Virus record (IMG/VR): IMGVR_UViG_3300035187_003172
Location: 1 to 37,849 of that record
Direction: 5' to 3' (one strand)
Source of the DNA: a virus
DNA: 37,849 bases
Shown here piece by piece: positions 23,011 to 29,668 of this stretch. The notes under the pieces are model-generated. The model did no database searches. It worked only from the letters and a program-made list of their open reading frames with translations, and was not told the origin of the DNA. The stretch's first letter is position 1. Each line of letters starts with the position of its first letter. Both the position numbers and the translations under genes were made by a program.

Positions 23011-24026
23011 TGGCGGCCTACTACAACGAGCACGATCCGAAGGCGGCAGCGTGGCTGCGTGAACTCATCAAGGCGGGGCTGATAGCGCCCGGCGAAGTCG
23101 ACGAAAGGTCGATCGAGGATGTCGTACCAAACGAACTCAACGGGTTTACCCAGTGCCATTTCTTCGCAGGAATCGGCGTCTGGTCCTACGCGCTCCGACT
23201 TGCCGGATGGTCGGACGACCGTCCGATCTGGACGGGAAGCTGCCCTTGCCAGCCTTTCAGCGCGGCAGGCAAAAGAGGCGGGACTGCTGATGAGCGGCAC
23301 CTATGGCCGGCCTTCCAGTTCCTCATCGAGCAGTGCCGCCCTGCAATCGTCCTTGGAGAGCAGGTTGCGAGCAAGGACGGCCTCGCGTGGCTCGACACTG
23401 TACACGCTGACCTGGGAGCATCGGGCTACGCCGTCGGGGCTGCGGATATGTGCGCTGCGGGCATCGGTGCGCCGCATATCAGACAAAGACTCTGGTTCGT
23501 CGGAAAAAGGCTGGAATACGCCGAGGGCGACGGACGGGGAGAATGGCGGGCCGAACCAGGCGAACGGAGCATTGAGCGCGGACGCGGCGATGGCGGGGTG
23601 GCCGACGCCTGCGGCCAGGGACTACCGGAGCAATTCAGCGAGCGAGGAATTTCACGCCAGGCGGGCGGGAGAAGTGAGGGGCAAGCCGCTGTCGGAGGAG
23701 GTGGCGATGGCGGGGTGGCCGACACCACGAGCCAGCGAGAACGTGCAAACCAACTTGGACGAGATAGCGAGGACGGGGAGCAGTTGGCTGGGGCAGAACC
23801 GCGGCGCGACCGTAGCGACGATGGCGCAACTGACCGGCCCGGCCCGACTAACGGCCAATGGCGAGCTGCTGACTGGCTCCACTGCCGGGATGGAAAGTGG
23901 CAGCCAGTTGAACCCGGCACATTCCCGTTGGCTCATGGGGCTCCCGCCCGCGTGGGACGACTGCGGGGTTACGGCAATGCAATCGTTGCCCAGGCAGCGC
24001 AAGCCTTCATCGAAAGCGTGATGTGA
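23010..24026 (+). CDS. C5-cytosine DNA methyltransferase
   Basis: 338 residues from ATG 23010 (GTG 23007 also possible). Motifs: [14 protein letters not shown] (I, SAM binding), [18 protein letters not shown] (IV, Pro-Cys catalytic Cys), [11 protein letters not shown] (VI, with EQV in place of the usual ENV), [11 protein letters not shown] (VIII) and [16 protein letters not shown] (X). The region between VIII and X (about residues 175-300) is Gly/Arg/Glu-rich and unlike a normal target-recognition domain; it overlaps another coding frame at 23119-24021. No partner restriction enzyme is visible, so it is probably an orphan that protects phage DNA or adjusts regulation. Confidence 0.85.
   Translation: MAAYYNEHDPKAAAWLRELIKAGLIAPGEVDERSIEDVVPNELNGFTQCHFFAGIGVWSYALRLAGWSDDRPIWTGSCPCQPFSAAGKRGGTADERHLWPAFQFLIEQCRPAIVLGEQVASKDGLAWLDTVHADLGASGYAVGAADMCAAGIGAPHIRQRLWFVGKRLEYAEGDGRGEWRAEPGERSIERGRGDGGVADACGQGLPEQFSERGISRQAGGRSEGQAAVGGGGDGGVADTTSQRERANQLGRDSEDGEQLAGAEPRRDRSDDGATDRPGPTNGQWRAADWLHCRDGKWQPVEPGTFPLAHGAPARVGRLRGYGNAIVAQAAQAFIESVM
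23119..24021 (+). CDS. Overprinted ORF inside the methyltransferase gene
   Basis: 300 codons in the +1 frame relative to the methyltransferase, from ATG 23119 with GAAAGG ten bases upstream; ATG 23290 is another start. The product has [36 protein letters not shown], three GW(N/P)TPRA-type repeats ([29 protein letters not shown]) and a C-terminal [20 protein letters not shown], then [21 protein letters not shown] recall many phage proteins with these same segments, often overlapping or next to a dcm gene, which argues for a real gene. Function unknown; not verified by search. Confidence 0.6.
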   Translation: MSYQTNSTGLPSAISSQESASGPTRSDLPDGRTTVRSGREAALASLSARQAKEAGLLMSGTYGRPSSSSSSSAALQSSLESRLRARTASRGSTLYTLTWEHRATPSGLRICALRASVRRISDKDSGSSEKGWNTPRATDGENGGPNQANGALSADAAMAGWPTPAARDYRSNSASEEFHARRAGEVRGKPLSEEVAMAGWPTPRASENVQTNLDEIARTGSSWLGQNRGATVATMAQLTGPARLTANGELLTGSTAGMESGSQLNPAHSRWLMGLPPAWDDCGVTAMQSLPRQRKPSSKA

Positions 24027-24193
24027 TGGCCGGCATCCACTGCGTCAACTGCGGCTCGACGAAGACCAGCGTGGCCAACACGCGCCGGATCCCCGACATG
24101 GTGAAGCGTCGCCGGCTCTGCGAGGACTGCGGCTGCAAGTTCACGACGTATGAGAAGGTCGGCAAGGTGACGTTGCCGAAGGGCGACCAGTGA
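24026..24193 (+). CDS. NrdR-like zinc-ribbon protein
   Basis: 55 residues from ATG 24026, overlapping the methyltransferase stop (TGATG). Four Cys in HCVNCGSTKTS and LCEDCGCKF, with RRRLCEDCGCKFTTYEKV matching the zinc-ribbon of NrdR (RRREC..CGKRFTTYE). Full-length NrdR adds an ATP-cone and represses ribonucleotide reductase genes; only the zinc ribbon is present. It could bind DNA at NrdR boxes or act as an Ogr-like activator. Overlaps the polymerase GTG (GTGA). Confidence 0.75.
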   Translation: MAGIHCVNCGSTKTSVANTRRIPDMVKRRRLCEDCGCKFTTYEKVGKVTLPKGDQ

Positions 24194-27135
24194 GCTCACT
24201 TCATATTGACGTGGAATCGAGAAGCCCGGTCAACCTGAAAAAGACCGGCGCCTACGTCTATTTCGACCACCCGGACACCGACCTGTGGTGCGCTGCTTAC
24301 GCCTTCGACGACGAGCCGGTGCAGCTTTGGACACCCGGTGAGCCATGTCCGCCAGACCTTGAAGAGCACATCGCCTCCGGTGGCCGGTTGGTTGCCCACA
24401 ATGCCAGTTTCGAACGGCTCGCTTTCTCCAAGATACTCGGCCCGCGCTACGGCTGGCCGGTGCCGAAACTGCGCCAGTGGTACTGCACGATGGCGATGGC
24501 GCTGGCACAGGCGCTTCCGGCCGGTCTGGAAGACGCCTGCGCGGTCACGCAGACCGCCGTCCAGAAGGACGAAAAAGGCAGTCGCGTAATGAAGCAGATG
24601 GCGAAGCCGCGGCGCCCACGCAAGGACGAGCCCGGCGACAAGCTGCTCTGGTGGGACGACGCCGCCCGGCTCAACACGCTGTACGAGTATTGCAAGACCG
24701 ACGTTGAGGCTGAGCGGCTTCTGGAAAAGAAGCTCCGCCCGCTGTCGGATTTCGAGCAGCACATTTGGTGGCTCGACCAGGAGATCAATGATCGCGGCGT
24801 GGCAGTGGACGTGGAACTCTGCAACGCGGCGCTGAAGATCGTCGACGAGCAGCGCGAACGGCTCGACCGCGAAATGCGCGACATCACGAACGGCGAGATC
24901 GCCGGCACGGGCGCGGTCAACCAGATCAAGGCTTACCTGCGGGACTTCGAAAACCTCGACGTAGGCGAGAGCCTGGCGAAAGACACCGTGGTCGAACTGT
25001 TGATCCGGGCCGACCTGAGCCCGACTGCGCGCCGGATCCTCGAGCTTCGCCAGGAAGGCAGCAAGACATCCGTCGCCAAGATCGACGCACTGTTGAACGG
25101 CACGCAGGCCGACGGTCGCAGCCGTGGGTTGCTGCAGTACCACGCCGCGTCTACCGGCCGGTGGGGCGGGCGACGCTTCCAGCCGCAGAACATCAAGCGG
25201 CCGCAGATCGACGACGTGAACACGGCGATCGACATCGTGCGGACGGGGAACCTCGACCTGGTCGAATCTCTCTACGGCAACGCGCTCGGCGTCGTGGGCG
25301 ATTGCCTGCGAGGCACGGTGATCGCGCCTGAAGGCCGCAAGCTGCTGGCAGCCGATTATTCGAACATCGAAGGCCGGGTGCTCGCATGGCTGGCCGGCGA
25401 GCAGTGGAAGATCGACGCCTTCTCTGCCTACGACCGCAAGGAAGGGCCGGATCTTTACAAGCTCGCATACGCCAAGGCGTTCGGCATGTCGCCTGACGAT
25501 GTGGACAAGAACCAGCGGCAGGTGGGCAAGGTTATGGAGCTGAGCATGGGGTACCAGTCCGGCCCCGGAGCGTTTCAGGTCATGGCGACCGGCTACGGTG
25601 TTCGCATCGGCGAGCAATGGGACTACCTGAAATCATCCGCCTCAGCGAGCGTCCTAGACCGGGTGCAGCAGGCGTGGGAGAACCGCGGCAAGACGAGCGG
25701 CATGGACGGCCGGACATGGTGCGCCGCCGAGTTGTTGAAGACGCTGTGGCGCGACGCGCACCCCGCCACAGTCCGCTTCTGGCGCGAAATGGAAGACGCC
25801 GCCATCGCCACGGTGAAGACGGGCGAAGAGCACGAAGTCGGCAAGATCCGCTTCTACAAGAAAGGCAGCTTTCTGTTCATGGAACTGCCGAGCGGCCGGC
25901 CGCTGGCGTATGCCTTCCCGAAGATCGACAAGCTGGCGACGCCGTGGCGCAACGAAGACGACGAGATCGTCTACAAGGACACGCTCTACTTCAAGGGCAC
26001 CGACAGTGTCACGCGCCAATGGACCACTCAGACGACCTACGGTGGCAAGCTCTGCGTGTCGGCAGACACGGAAGTCCTCACCGATTCCGGCTGGCGCAAA
26101 ATCGTGGACATCACAGTCGACCAGCAGGTGTGGGACGGCGAAGCGTGGGTTAGCCACGCAGGCGTAGCGCACCAAGGCTTCAAAAAGACAATCTCCGTGG
26201 ACGGCGTTCGGATGACGCCCGACCACTTGGTCCTTACCGAGAAAGGATGGGTCTGTGCATCATCGTGCGAGGGACTACACCGGCCAGACGCTTGGTTACC
26301 TGACGGCACTGCGCTACGCGGGCTCGGATGGCCGGCGATCACTTTGGACGTTCCGGTGCGTGTGCGGAAACGAAGTTACGAAAGACGCGACAGATATAGC
26401 GAAGCACGCCAAGAAGGGCGGCATGCCGAGCTGCGGCTGTTTTCGTCACTCGTCTGTGCTGCGAACCACACACGGCATGTCGAAGCATCCGGCATTCGCG
26501 GTGTGGCGCTCAATGGTGGACCGCTGCACTTTGCCGACGCACCACGCCTGGCACAACTACGGCGGGCGTGGCATCACGGTGTGTGCCGAGTGGCGGAAAT
26601 CATTTCAGACGTTTTGGGCAGACATGGGCTCGGCCTACGCGCCGGGTTTGTCGATCGAAAGGATCGACGTGAACGGCAACTACGAGCCGACGAACTGCTG
26701 CTGGATACCGCGATACGAGCAGGCGAAGAACCGGCGCGACACGCTGCCAGTGGACCTGAAGTCGCTTTCGATGGTGACGGGGATCCCGCGCAGCACACTG
26801 CGGTACCGATGGCAACGGAAGCAGTCTTTGATCTCGTCAACGCCGGACCCCGATCGCGTTTCATGGTTCGGGGAGCCGAAGGATTTCTGATCGTACATAA
26901 TTGCGAGAACGCATGCCAGGCCGTCGCCCGCGACGTGATGGCGCAAGCTCTCATTGGGCTCGACGCATGGGGCTACGAAACCGTTCTGACGGTGCATGAC
27001 GAAATCGTTGCGGAGAGCACCGAGCGCGTCGGGACCGCCGAGCATTTCAGCGAGTTGATGACAGTGCTTCCGGACTGGGCGGATGGTCTGCCCTTGGTTG
27101 CGGAAGGCTTTGAGGACAGGAGATACCGGAAATGA
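24190..27135 (+). CDS. Family A DNA polymerase interrupted by an intein
   Basis: 981 codons from GTG 24190; removal of the 283-residue intein leaves 698, normal for phage PolA. Exonuclease motifs: LHIDVES (Asp7, Glu9), AHNASFE (71-75), YEYCKTD (Asp171), so 3'-5' proofreading looks intact. Polymerase motif A AADYSNIEGR (Asp389), motif B RQVGKVMELSMGY (443-455), motif C VHDEIV (936-940, after the intein). The intein follows GGKL and precedes CENACQAVARD, in the conserved segment between motifs B and C. It is the main replicative polymerase candidate. ATGA overlap with the next gene. Confidence 0.95.
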   Translation: MSSLHIDVESRSPVNLKKTGAYVYFDHPDTDLWCAAYAFDDEPVQLWTPGEPCPPDLEEHIASGGRLVAHNASFERLAFSKILGPRYGWPVPKLRQWYCTMAMALAQALPAGLEDACAVTQTAVQKDEKGSRVMKQMAKPRRPRKDEPGDKLLWWDDAARLNTLYEYCKTDVEAERLLEKKLRPLSDFEQHIWWLDQEINDRGVAVDVELCNAALKIVDEQRERLDREMRDITNGEIAGTGAVNQIKAYLRDFENLDVGESLAKDTVVELLIRADLSPTARRILELRQEGSKTSVAKIDALLNGTQADGRSRGLLQYHAASTGRWGGRRFQPQNIKRPQIDDVNTAIDIVRTGNLDLVESLYGNALGVVGDCLRGTVIAPEGRKLLAADYSNIEGRVLAWLAGEQWKIDAFSAYDRKEGPDLYKLAYAKAFGMSPDDVDKNQRQVGKVMELSMGYQSGPGAFQVMATGYGVRIGEQWDYLKSSASASVLDRVQQAWENRGKTSGMDGRTWCAAELLKTLWRDAHPATVRFWREMEDAAIATVKTGEEHEVGKIRFYKKGSFLFMELPSGRPLAYAFPKIDKLATPWRNEDDEIVYKDTLYFKGTDSVTRQWTTQTTYGGKLCVSADTEVLTDSGWRKIVDITVDQQVWDGEAWVSHAGVAHQGFKKTISVDGVRMTPDHLVLTEKGWVCASSCEGLHRPDAWLPDGTALRGLGWPAITLDVPVRVRKRSYERRDRYSEARQEGRHAELRLFSSLVCAANHTRHVEASGIRGVALNGGPLHFADAPRLAQLRRAWHHGVCRVAEIISDVLGRHGLGLRAGFVDRKDRRERQLRADELLLDTAIRAGEEPARHAASGPEVAFDGDGDPAQHTAVPMATEAVFDLVNAGPRSRFMVRGAEGFLIVHNCENACQAVARDVMAQALIGLDAWGYETVLTVHDEIVAESTERVGTAEHFSELMTVLPDWADGLPLVAEGFEDRRYRK
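26053..26901 (+). other. Intein within the DNA polymerase (residues 622-904)
   Basis: 283 codons, first residue Cys 622, last residues His-Asn 903-904, then Cys 905 of the extein. N-terminal splicing block: CVSADTEVLTDSGWRKI, then VRMTPDHLVLTEKGW with the block B Thr-x-x-His. C-terminal block: VFDLVNAGPRSRFMV and LIVHN before Cys. The middle (about residues 689-873) has no intein-endonuclease (LAGLIDADG) motif and reads like out-of-frame sequence. It coincides with the nested endonuclease gene. ATG at 26809 (MATEAVFDLVNAG) would be a natural start of a split C-intein, so both cis splicing and a split form are possible. Confidence 0.9.
26255..26890 (+). CDS. HNH homing endonuclease nested in the intein, +1 frame
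   Basis: 211 residues from GTG 26255, with GAGAAAGGA ending seven bases upstream, the same ribosome site used across this genome. N-terminal zinc-finger-like FRCVCGNEVTKDATD and MPSCGC; nuclease core HGMSKHPAFAVWRSMVDRC, YGGRGITVCAEW, FWADMGSAYAPGLSIERID, NGNYEPTNCCWIPRYEQAKN. This is a widely seen phage HNH pattern (W..M..RC, YGGRGI.VC..W, DMG..P...S.eRiD, Y.p.NC.W). A C-terminal HTH (MVTGIPRSTLRYRWQRK) probably recognises DNA. TGA 26888-26890 is 11 bases before the intein ends. Confidence 0.85.
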   Translation: MHHRARDYTGQTLGYLTALRYAGSDGRRSLWTFRCVCGNEVTKDATDIAKHAKKGGMPSCGCFRHSSVLRTTHGMSKHPAFAVWRSMVDRCTLPTHHAWHNYGGRGITVCAEWRKSFQTFWADMGSAYAPGLSIERIDVNGNYEPTNCCWIPRYEQAKNRRDTLPVDLKSLSMVTGIPRSTLRYRWQRKQSLISSTPDPDRVSWFGEPKDF

Positions 27136-27350
27136 GTGACGTAACCGACGCGGCCTTGGAAGGCCACAACACGATCGATCTGAATCAGGCCACGATGAAG
27201 AAGATCGTCCAGGAGTATTTCGACCGGCACGCGCCGAACCTGGGCTTGCAGATACAGGCCATCCGAAACAACCCGACTAACGGCACGGTCAGTTTCACGA
27301 TCGAAACCGTCCGCAAGGACATCGAGGGCATTTTCTAGGAGATACCGGAA
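27119..27350 (+). repeat. Duplicated translation-start leader GGAGATACCGGAA
   Basis: The 13 bases GGAGATACCGGAA are at 27119-27131 and 27338-27350, each immediately before a start codon (ATG 27132, GTG 27351). It is a third pair of duplicated ribosome sites in the window. Confidence 0.85.
27132..27338 (+). CDS. Hypothetical protein downstream of polymerase
   Basis: 68 residues from ATG 27132, overlapping the polymerase stop by ATGA. It begins MSDVTDAALEGHNTIDLNQA and continues with KKIVQEYFDRHAPNLGLQIQ and GTVSFTIETVRKDIEG. Small alpha/beta plan; function unknown. Operon position suggests a replication accessory or metabolic role. Confidence 0.6.
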   Translation: MSDVTDAALEGHNTIDLNQATMKKIVQEYFDRHAPNLGLQIQAIRNNPTNGTVSFTIETVRKDIEGIF

Positions 27351-27548
27351 GTGACGGCGATCGAGTACGCGATCACGAAAGGCGAAGGCACGCTTTTGGA
27401 CCATGGCGTAGCTATCGCCGTGGATTTCTACGACGGAGAGATCGAAATCATATCCCGCACCAACGAAGGCAACTTCGCTCGACAGTCCTACAAGGGCGCA
27501 ACGGTTGTCGCTCGTCCCTGCGAATACAACTGCGAGACTGGCAAATGA
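27351..27548 (+). CDS. Hypothetical protein
   Basis: 65 residues from GTG 27351, preceded by the repeated GGAGATACCGGAA. Beta-rich: VAIAVDFYDGEIEIISRTNE and RQSYKGATVVARPCEYNCE. The last 4 bases overlap the next start (ATGA). Not recognised. Confidence 0.6.
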   Translation: MTAIEYAITKGEGTLLDHGVAIAVDFYDGEIEIISRTNEGNFARQSYKGATVVARPCEYNCETGK

Positions 27549-28081
27549 ACACGATCATCGGCATAGGCGGCCCCAAGGGCAGCGGAAAGAGTTTTGCGGC
27601 TGACTGGCTTGTCGCAAATAGAGGCTACACGCGCATCAAGTTTGCGACGGCACTGAAGAACATGCTTCGGGTGTTGGGGCTGACCGACGAGCATATCGAG
27701 GGATATCTCAAAGAGCAGCCGTGCGACCTGCTCAACGGCCGGACGCCACGGCACGCGATGCAGACGCTCGGGTACGAGTGGGGGCGCAACCTGATCGACG
27801 ACGCACTGTGGGTGGACACGTGGCGGCGCCGGGTGCTCGCGACGGACGGGCCGGTGGTCGTGGACGACGTGCGGTTCGACAACGAAGCCGCAGCGGTGAA
27901 AAGCCTGGGCGGCATCATCGTCCTGATATCCAACTCGGGGGTATCGGGCGATGAGCACGCAAGCGAGCGGTTCGACTACGAGCCCGACTACCGCGTGTTC
28001 AACGCCAAGGACGAAACCTTCCTGCCGCATATCGACTTGCTGGCAGCGATGATGGCGACGCGAAACGTGACGAAACCTTAA
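27545..28081 (+). CDS. Deoxynucleoside monophosphate kinase-like protein
   Basis: 178 residues from ATG 27545. The Walker A GIGGPKGSGKSFAADWL starts the protein; a substrate part YTRIKFATALKNML, RTPRHAMQTLGYEWGRNLI and DDVRFDNEAAAVKSLGG fit phage dNMP kinases of the P-loop kinase fold (T4 gene 1-like group). They phosphorylate dNMPs for DNA synthesis, matching the HD phosphohydrolase in the same operon. It is the last gene of the long operon, about 85 bases before the next. Confidence 0.85.
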   Translation: MNTIIGIGGPKGSGKSFAADWLVANRGYTRIKFATALKNMLRVLGLTDEHIEGYLKEQPCDLLNGRTPRHAMQTLGYEWGRNLIDDALWVDTWRRRVLATDGPVVVDDVRFDNEAAAVKSLGGIIVLISNSGVSGDEHASERFDYEPDYRVFNAKDETFLPHIDLLAAMMATRNVTKP

Positions 28082-28112
28082 TTAGCCGTCTCTCCTATTC
28101 GATGCTACAAGC

Positions 28113-28144
28113 TGCGACAGTTCCTACAGCAAGGGACTGTCGCA
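28113..28144 (+). other. 12-bp hairpin in leader of virion-like gene
   Basis: TGCGACAGTTCC (28113-28124) pairs with GGGACTGTCGCA (28133-28144), one T-G wobble, loop TACAGCAA. No T-run follows, so terminator function is weak. It sits 23 bases before ATG 28167 and may stabilise the mRNA or separate this gene from the replication operon. Confidence 0.6.
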
Positions 28145-28166
28145 ATCGTTTCTGGAGAAACACCAC

Positions 28167-29060
28167 ATGGCACAACCTTTTGACATCATCGTCCACACGC
28201 TCGGCTCGGCCGTTGCGAACAGCGCCACCTTCACGGTCAACTACCCGTCCCTGAAAGACGCTGGCGCGTACCGTTCCGGCCTCGACCACAAGGCCGCAAC
28301 CAACGCCTACGGCATTCTGAGCACCGTGGACAACACGCTCGGCGTCAGCTTCGGCGCGTCGAACATCACCATCACCAACAAGTCTGGCGGCGCGCTCGCA
28401 GCCGGCACGACCCTCTGGATCCAGCTTGCGCAGGGCCAGGATGTCGATCCCGACAACGCCCGTGCCAACCTCGAACAGCTCGCGGCGACCAACCTGTTTG
28501 TCATCAACCTCGGAGCACCCGACGTTGCGGACGCCGACGGCGTCAGCACTTCGGCCTCGGTCACGGCAGGTGTTGCCGGCGTCATTACCGGCGCGCTCGC
28601 TTCTGGCGGCGTGGCGACCTTCGACGTACCGCGCAACGTAGTCGGCGCGTGGACCAACACGGCGGTCATGACCGTCACCGGCACCGACCAGTACGGCAGG
28701 GTGATGCGTGAATCGTCCGGCTCTGGCACCTCGATGGCCGGCAAGAAGGCGTTCAAGACCGTCACGGGCTTCACGGTCAGCGCGAACGTCACCGGCTGCA
28801 CGGTTGGCTCGGGTGACGTTCTTGGCCTGCCAGTGTTCCTCGCGGGCGCGGCTCGCGTTCTCGGCGAAATGCAGGACGGTGCGAAGGCAACCGCAGGCAC
28901 CACGGTCACAGGCGACGCCACCGTCCCGGCAACGGCGACGACCGGCGACGTTCGCGGCACCTACGATCCGAACGCTGCGGCGGACGGCGCCAAGGTGTTC
29001 GAACTAATCTGCGCGATCGACGACCCGTCGTTCCGTGGTGTTGCACAGTTCGCTGGCTGA
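28167..29060 (+). CDS. Putative virion structural/decoration protein
   Basis: 297 residues from ATG 28167, with TGGAGAAAC upstream. Starts AQPFDIIVHTLGSAVANSAT, beta-rich with Ala/Gly/Thr repeats. The second half has TGTDQYGRVMRESSGSGTSM and GKKAFKTVTGFTVSANVTGC, then VGSGDVLGLPV, a pattern I have seen in abundant structural or head-decoration proteins of diverse phages. It is on the plus strand, unlike the other structural genes, with its own leader hairpin and terminator, consistent with high expression. Not the classic HK97 capsid by any motif I can see; a capsid or decoration role is inference. Confidence 0.55.
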   Translation: MAQPFDIIVHTLGSAVANSATFTVNYPSLKDAGAYRSGLDHKAATNAYGILSTVDNTLGVSFGASNITITNKSGGALAAGTTLWIQLAQGQDVDPDNARANLEQLAATNLFVINLGAPDVADADGVSTSASVTAGVAGVITGALASGGVATFDVPRNVVGAWTNTAVMTVTGTDQYGRVMRESSGSGTSMAGKKAFKTVTGFTVSANVTGCTVGSGDVLGLPVFLAGAARVLGEMQDGAKATAGTTVTGDATVPATATTGDVRGTYDPNAAADGAKVFELICAIDDPSFRGVAQFAG

Positions 29061-29120
29061 CGTGAAACCTGAAGCGTAACGCTGCATTGCGGCGCGCAAA
29101 TGTCGCGATTTGTAGCAAGA

Positions 29121-29160
29121 AACCCCGGCTATCCTATTGGACGGCCGGGGTTTTTCTTTT
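29121..29160 (+). terminator. Strong rho-independent terminator
   Basis: AACCCCGGC (29121-29129) pairs with GCCGGGGTT (29144-29152), 14-base loop, followed by TTTTTCTTTTT. It ends the right plus operon just before attP. Confidence 0.9.
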
Positions 29161-29179
29161 TGCTACAGTGTACTTCTAT

Positions 29180-29226
29180 GCCCTTTCACGGCGGTAACAC
29201 GGGTTCGAGTCCCGTAGGGCGTACCA
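29180..29226 (+). other. attP: attP core: 3' part of tRNA-Glu(TTC)
   Basis: GCCCTTTCACGGCGG, then TAACACGGGTTCGAGTCCCG and TAGGGCGTACCA reproduce the anticodon loop (CTTTCAC, anticodon TTC), the GGCGG side of the anticodon stem, the T arm ACGGG-TTCGAGT-CCCGT and the 3' acceptor strand with CCA of bacterial tRNA-Glu. The 5' half of the tRNA is absent (bases before 29180 do not match), so it is not a working tRNA gene. This is what a phage attachment site does when integration restores the host tRNA. The tyrosine integrase is 0.45 kb away. Confidence 0.8.
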
Positions 29227-29295
29227 CTACTTATCTCTATTAAATCAATGCTTGTCGGGTTTGTCGGAATGCTTGCTACAGGGCTGGTTGCGGTG

Positions 29296-29667
29296 TTACC
29301 TGCCGCGTTTCAGACCCCACCTATCCCCGAATGCTTGGGCTAGGCACTTCATCGCTTGGCGCCCACGCTTGCTGTCGTAGAATTCCCAAAAGTCCTCGTA
29401 ATCGGTACGTGCGTTCGGGTGCGGCGGCCCGAGAAAGAACTCAAGCGAGAAGTCGCCTTCCCAAAAATGGGTTGGTTCGTCGTCGCCAAACATGCTCAGG
29501 TTTTTGCCGTTTGGCAGAGTGAGCGTGGGCCAGTACTCGTCTTTCTGGTGGTCAAATTCTAAATGCACCGGGTAATAGACTTTCCCGCTTTGCGTAGCGA
29601 TGGCGAAGATAGTGCCACGCCCCACTTGCCGCTGTGCTACTGCCTCGTCCAGTTTTTCCCACGACAT
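29296..29667 (-). CDS. Hypothetical protein between attP and integrase
   Basis: 123 residues from ATG 29667, one base after the integrase stop. Trp/Phe-rich: SGKVYYPVHLEFDHQKDEYW, THFWEGDFSLEFFLG and DYEDFWEFYDSKRG. Not recognised. Its location next to attP makes it the gene most exposed to lysogenic expression and a possible accessory (moron) gene. About 70 bases between its stop and attP hold nothing recognised. Confidence 0.6.
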   Translation of the reverse strand: MSWEKLDEAVAQRQVGRGTIFAIATQSGKVYYPVHLEFDHQKDEYWPTLTLPNGKNLSMFGDDEPTHFWEGDFSLEFFLGPPHPNARTDYEDFWEFYDSKRGRQAMKCLAQAFGDRWGLKRGR

Positions 29668-29668
29668 G

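Noticed and set aside
24196-25617. 473-codon open frame on the minus strand
   Set aside because: Antisense to the exonuclease and motif A part of the DNA polymerase. No motif or ribosome site.
29161-29226. Complete tRNA-Glu gene
   Set aside because: Only the 3' portion matches; the 5' acceptor strand and D arm are missing, so it is an attachment site, not a gene.
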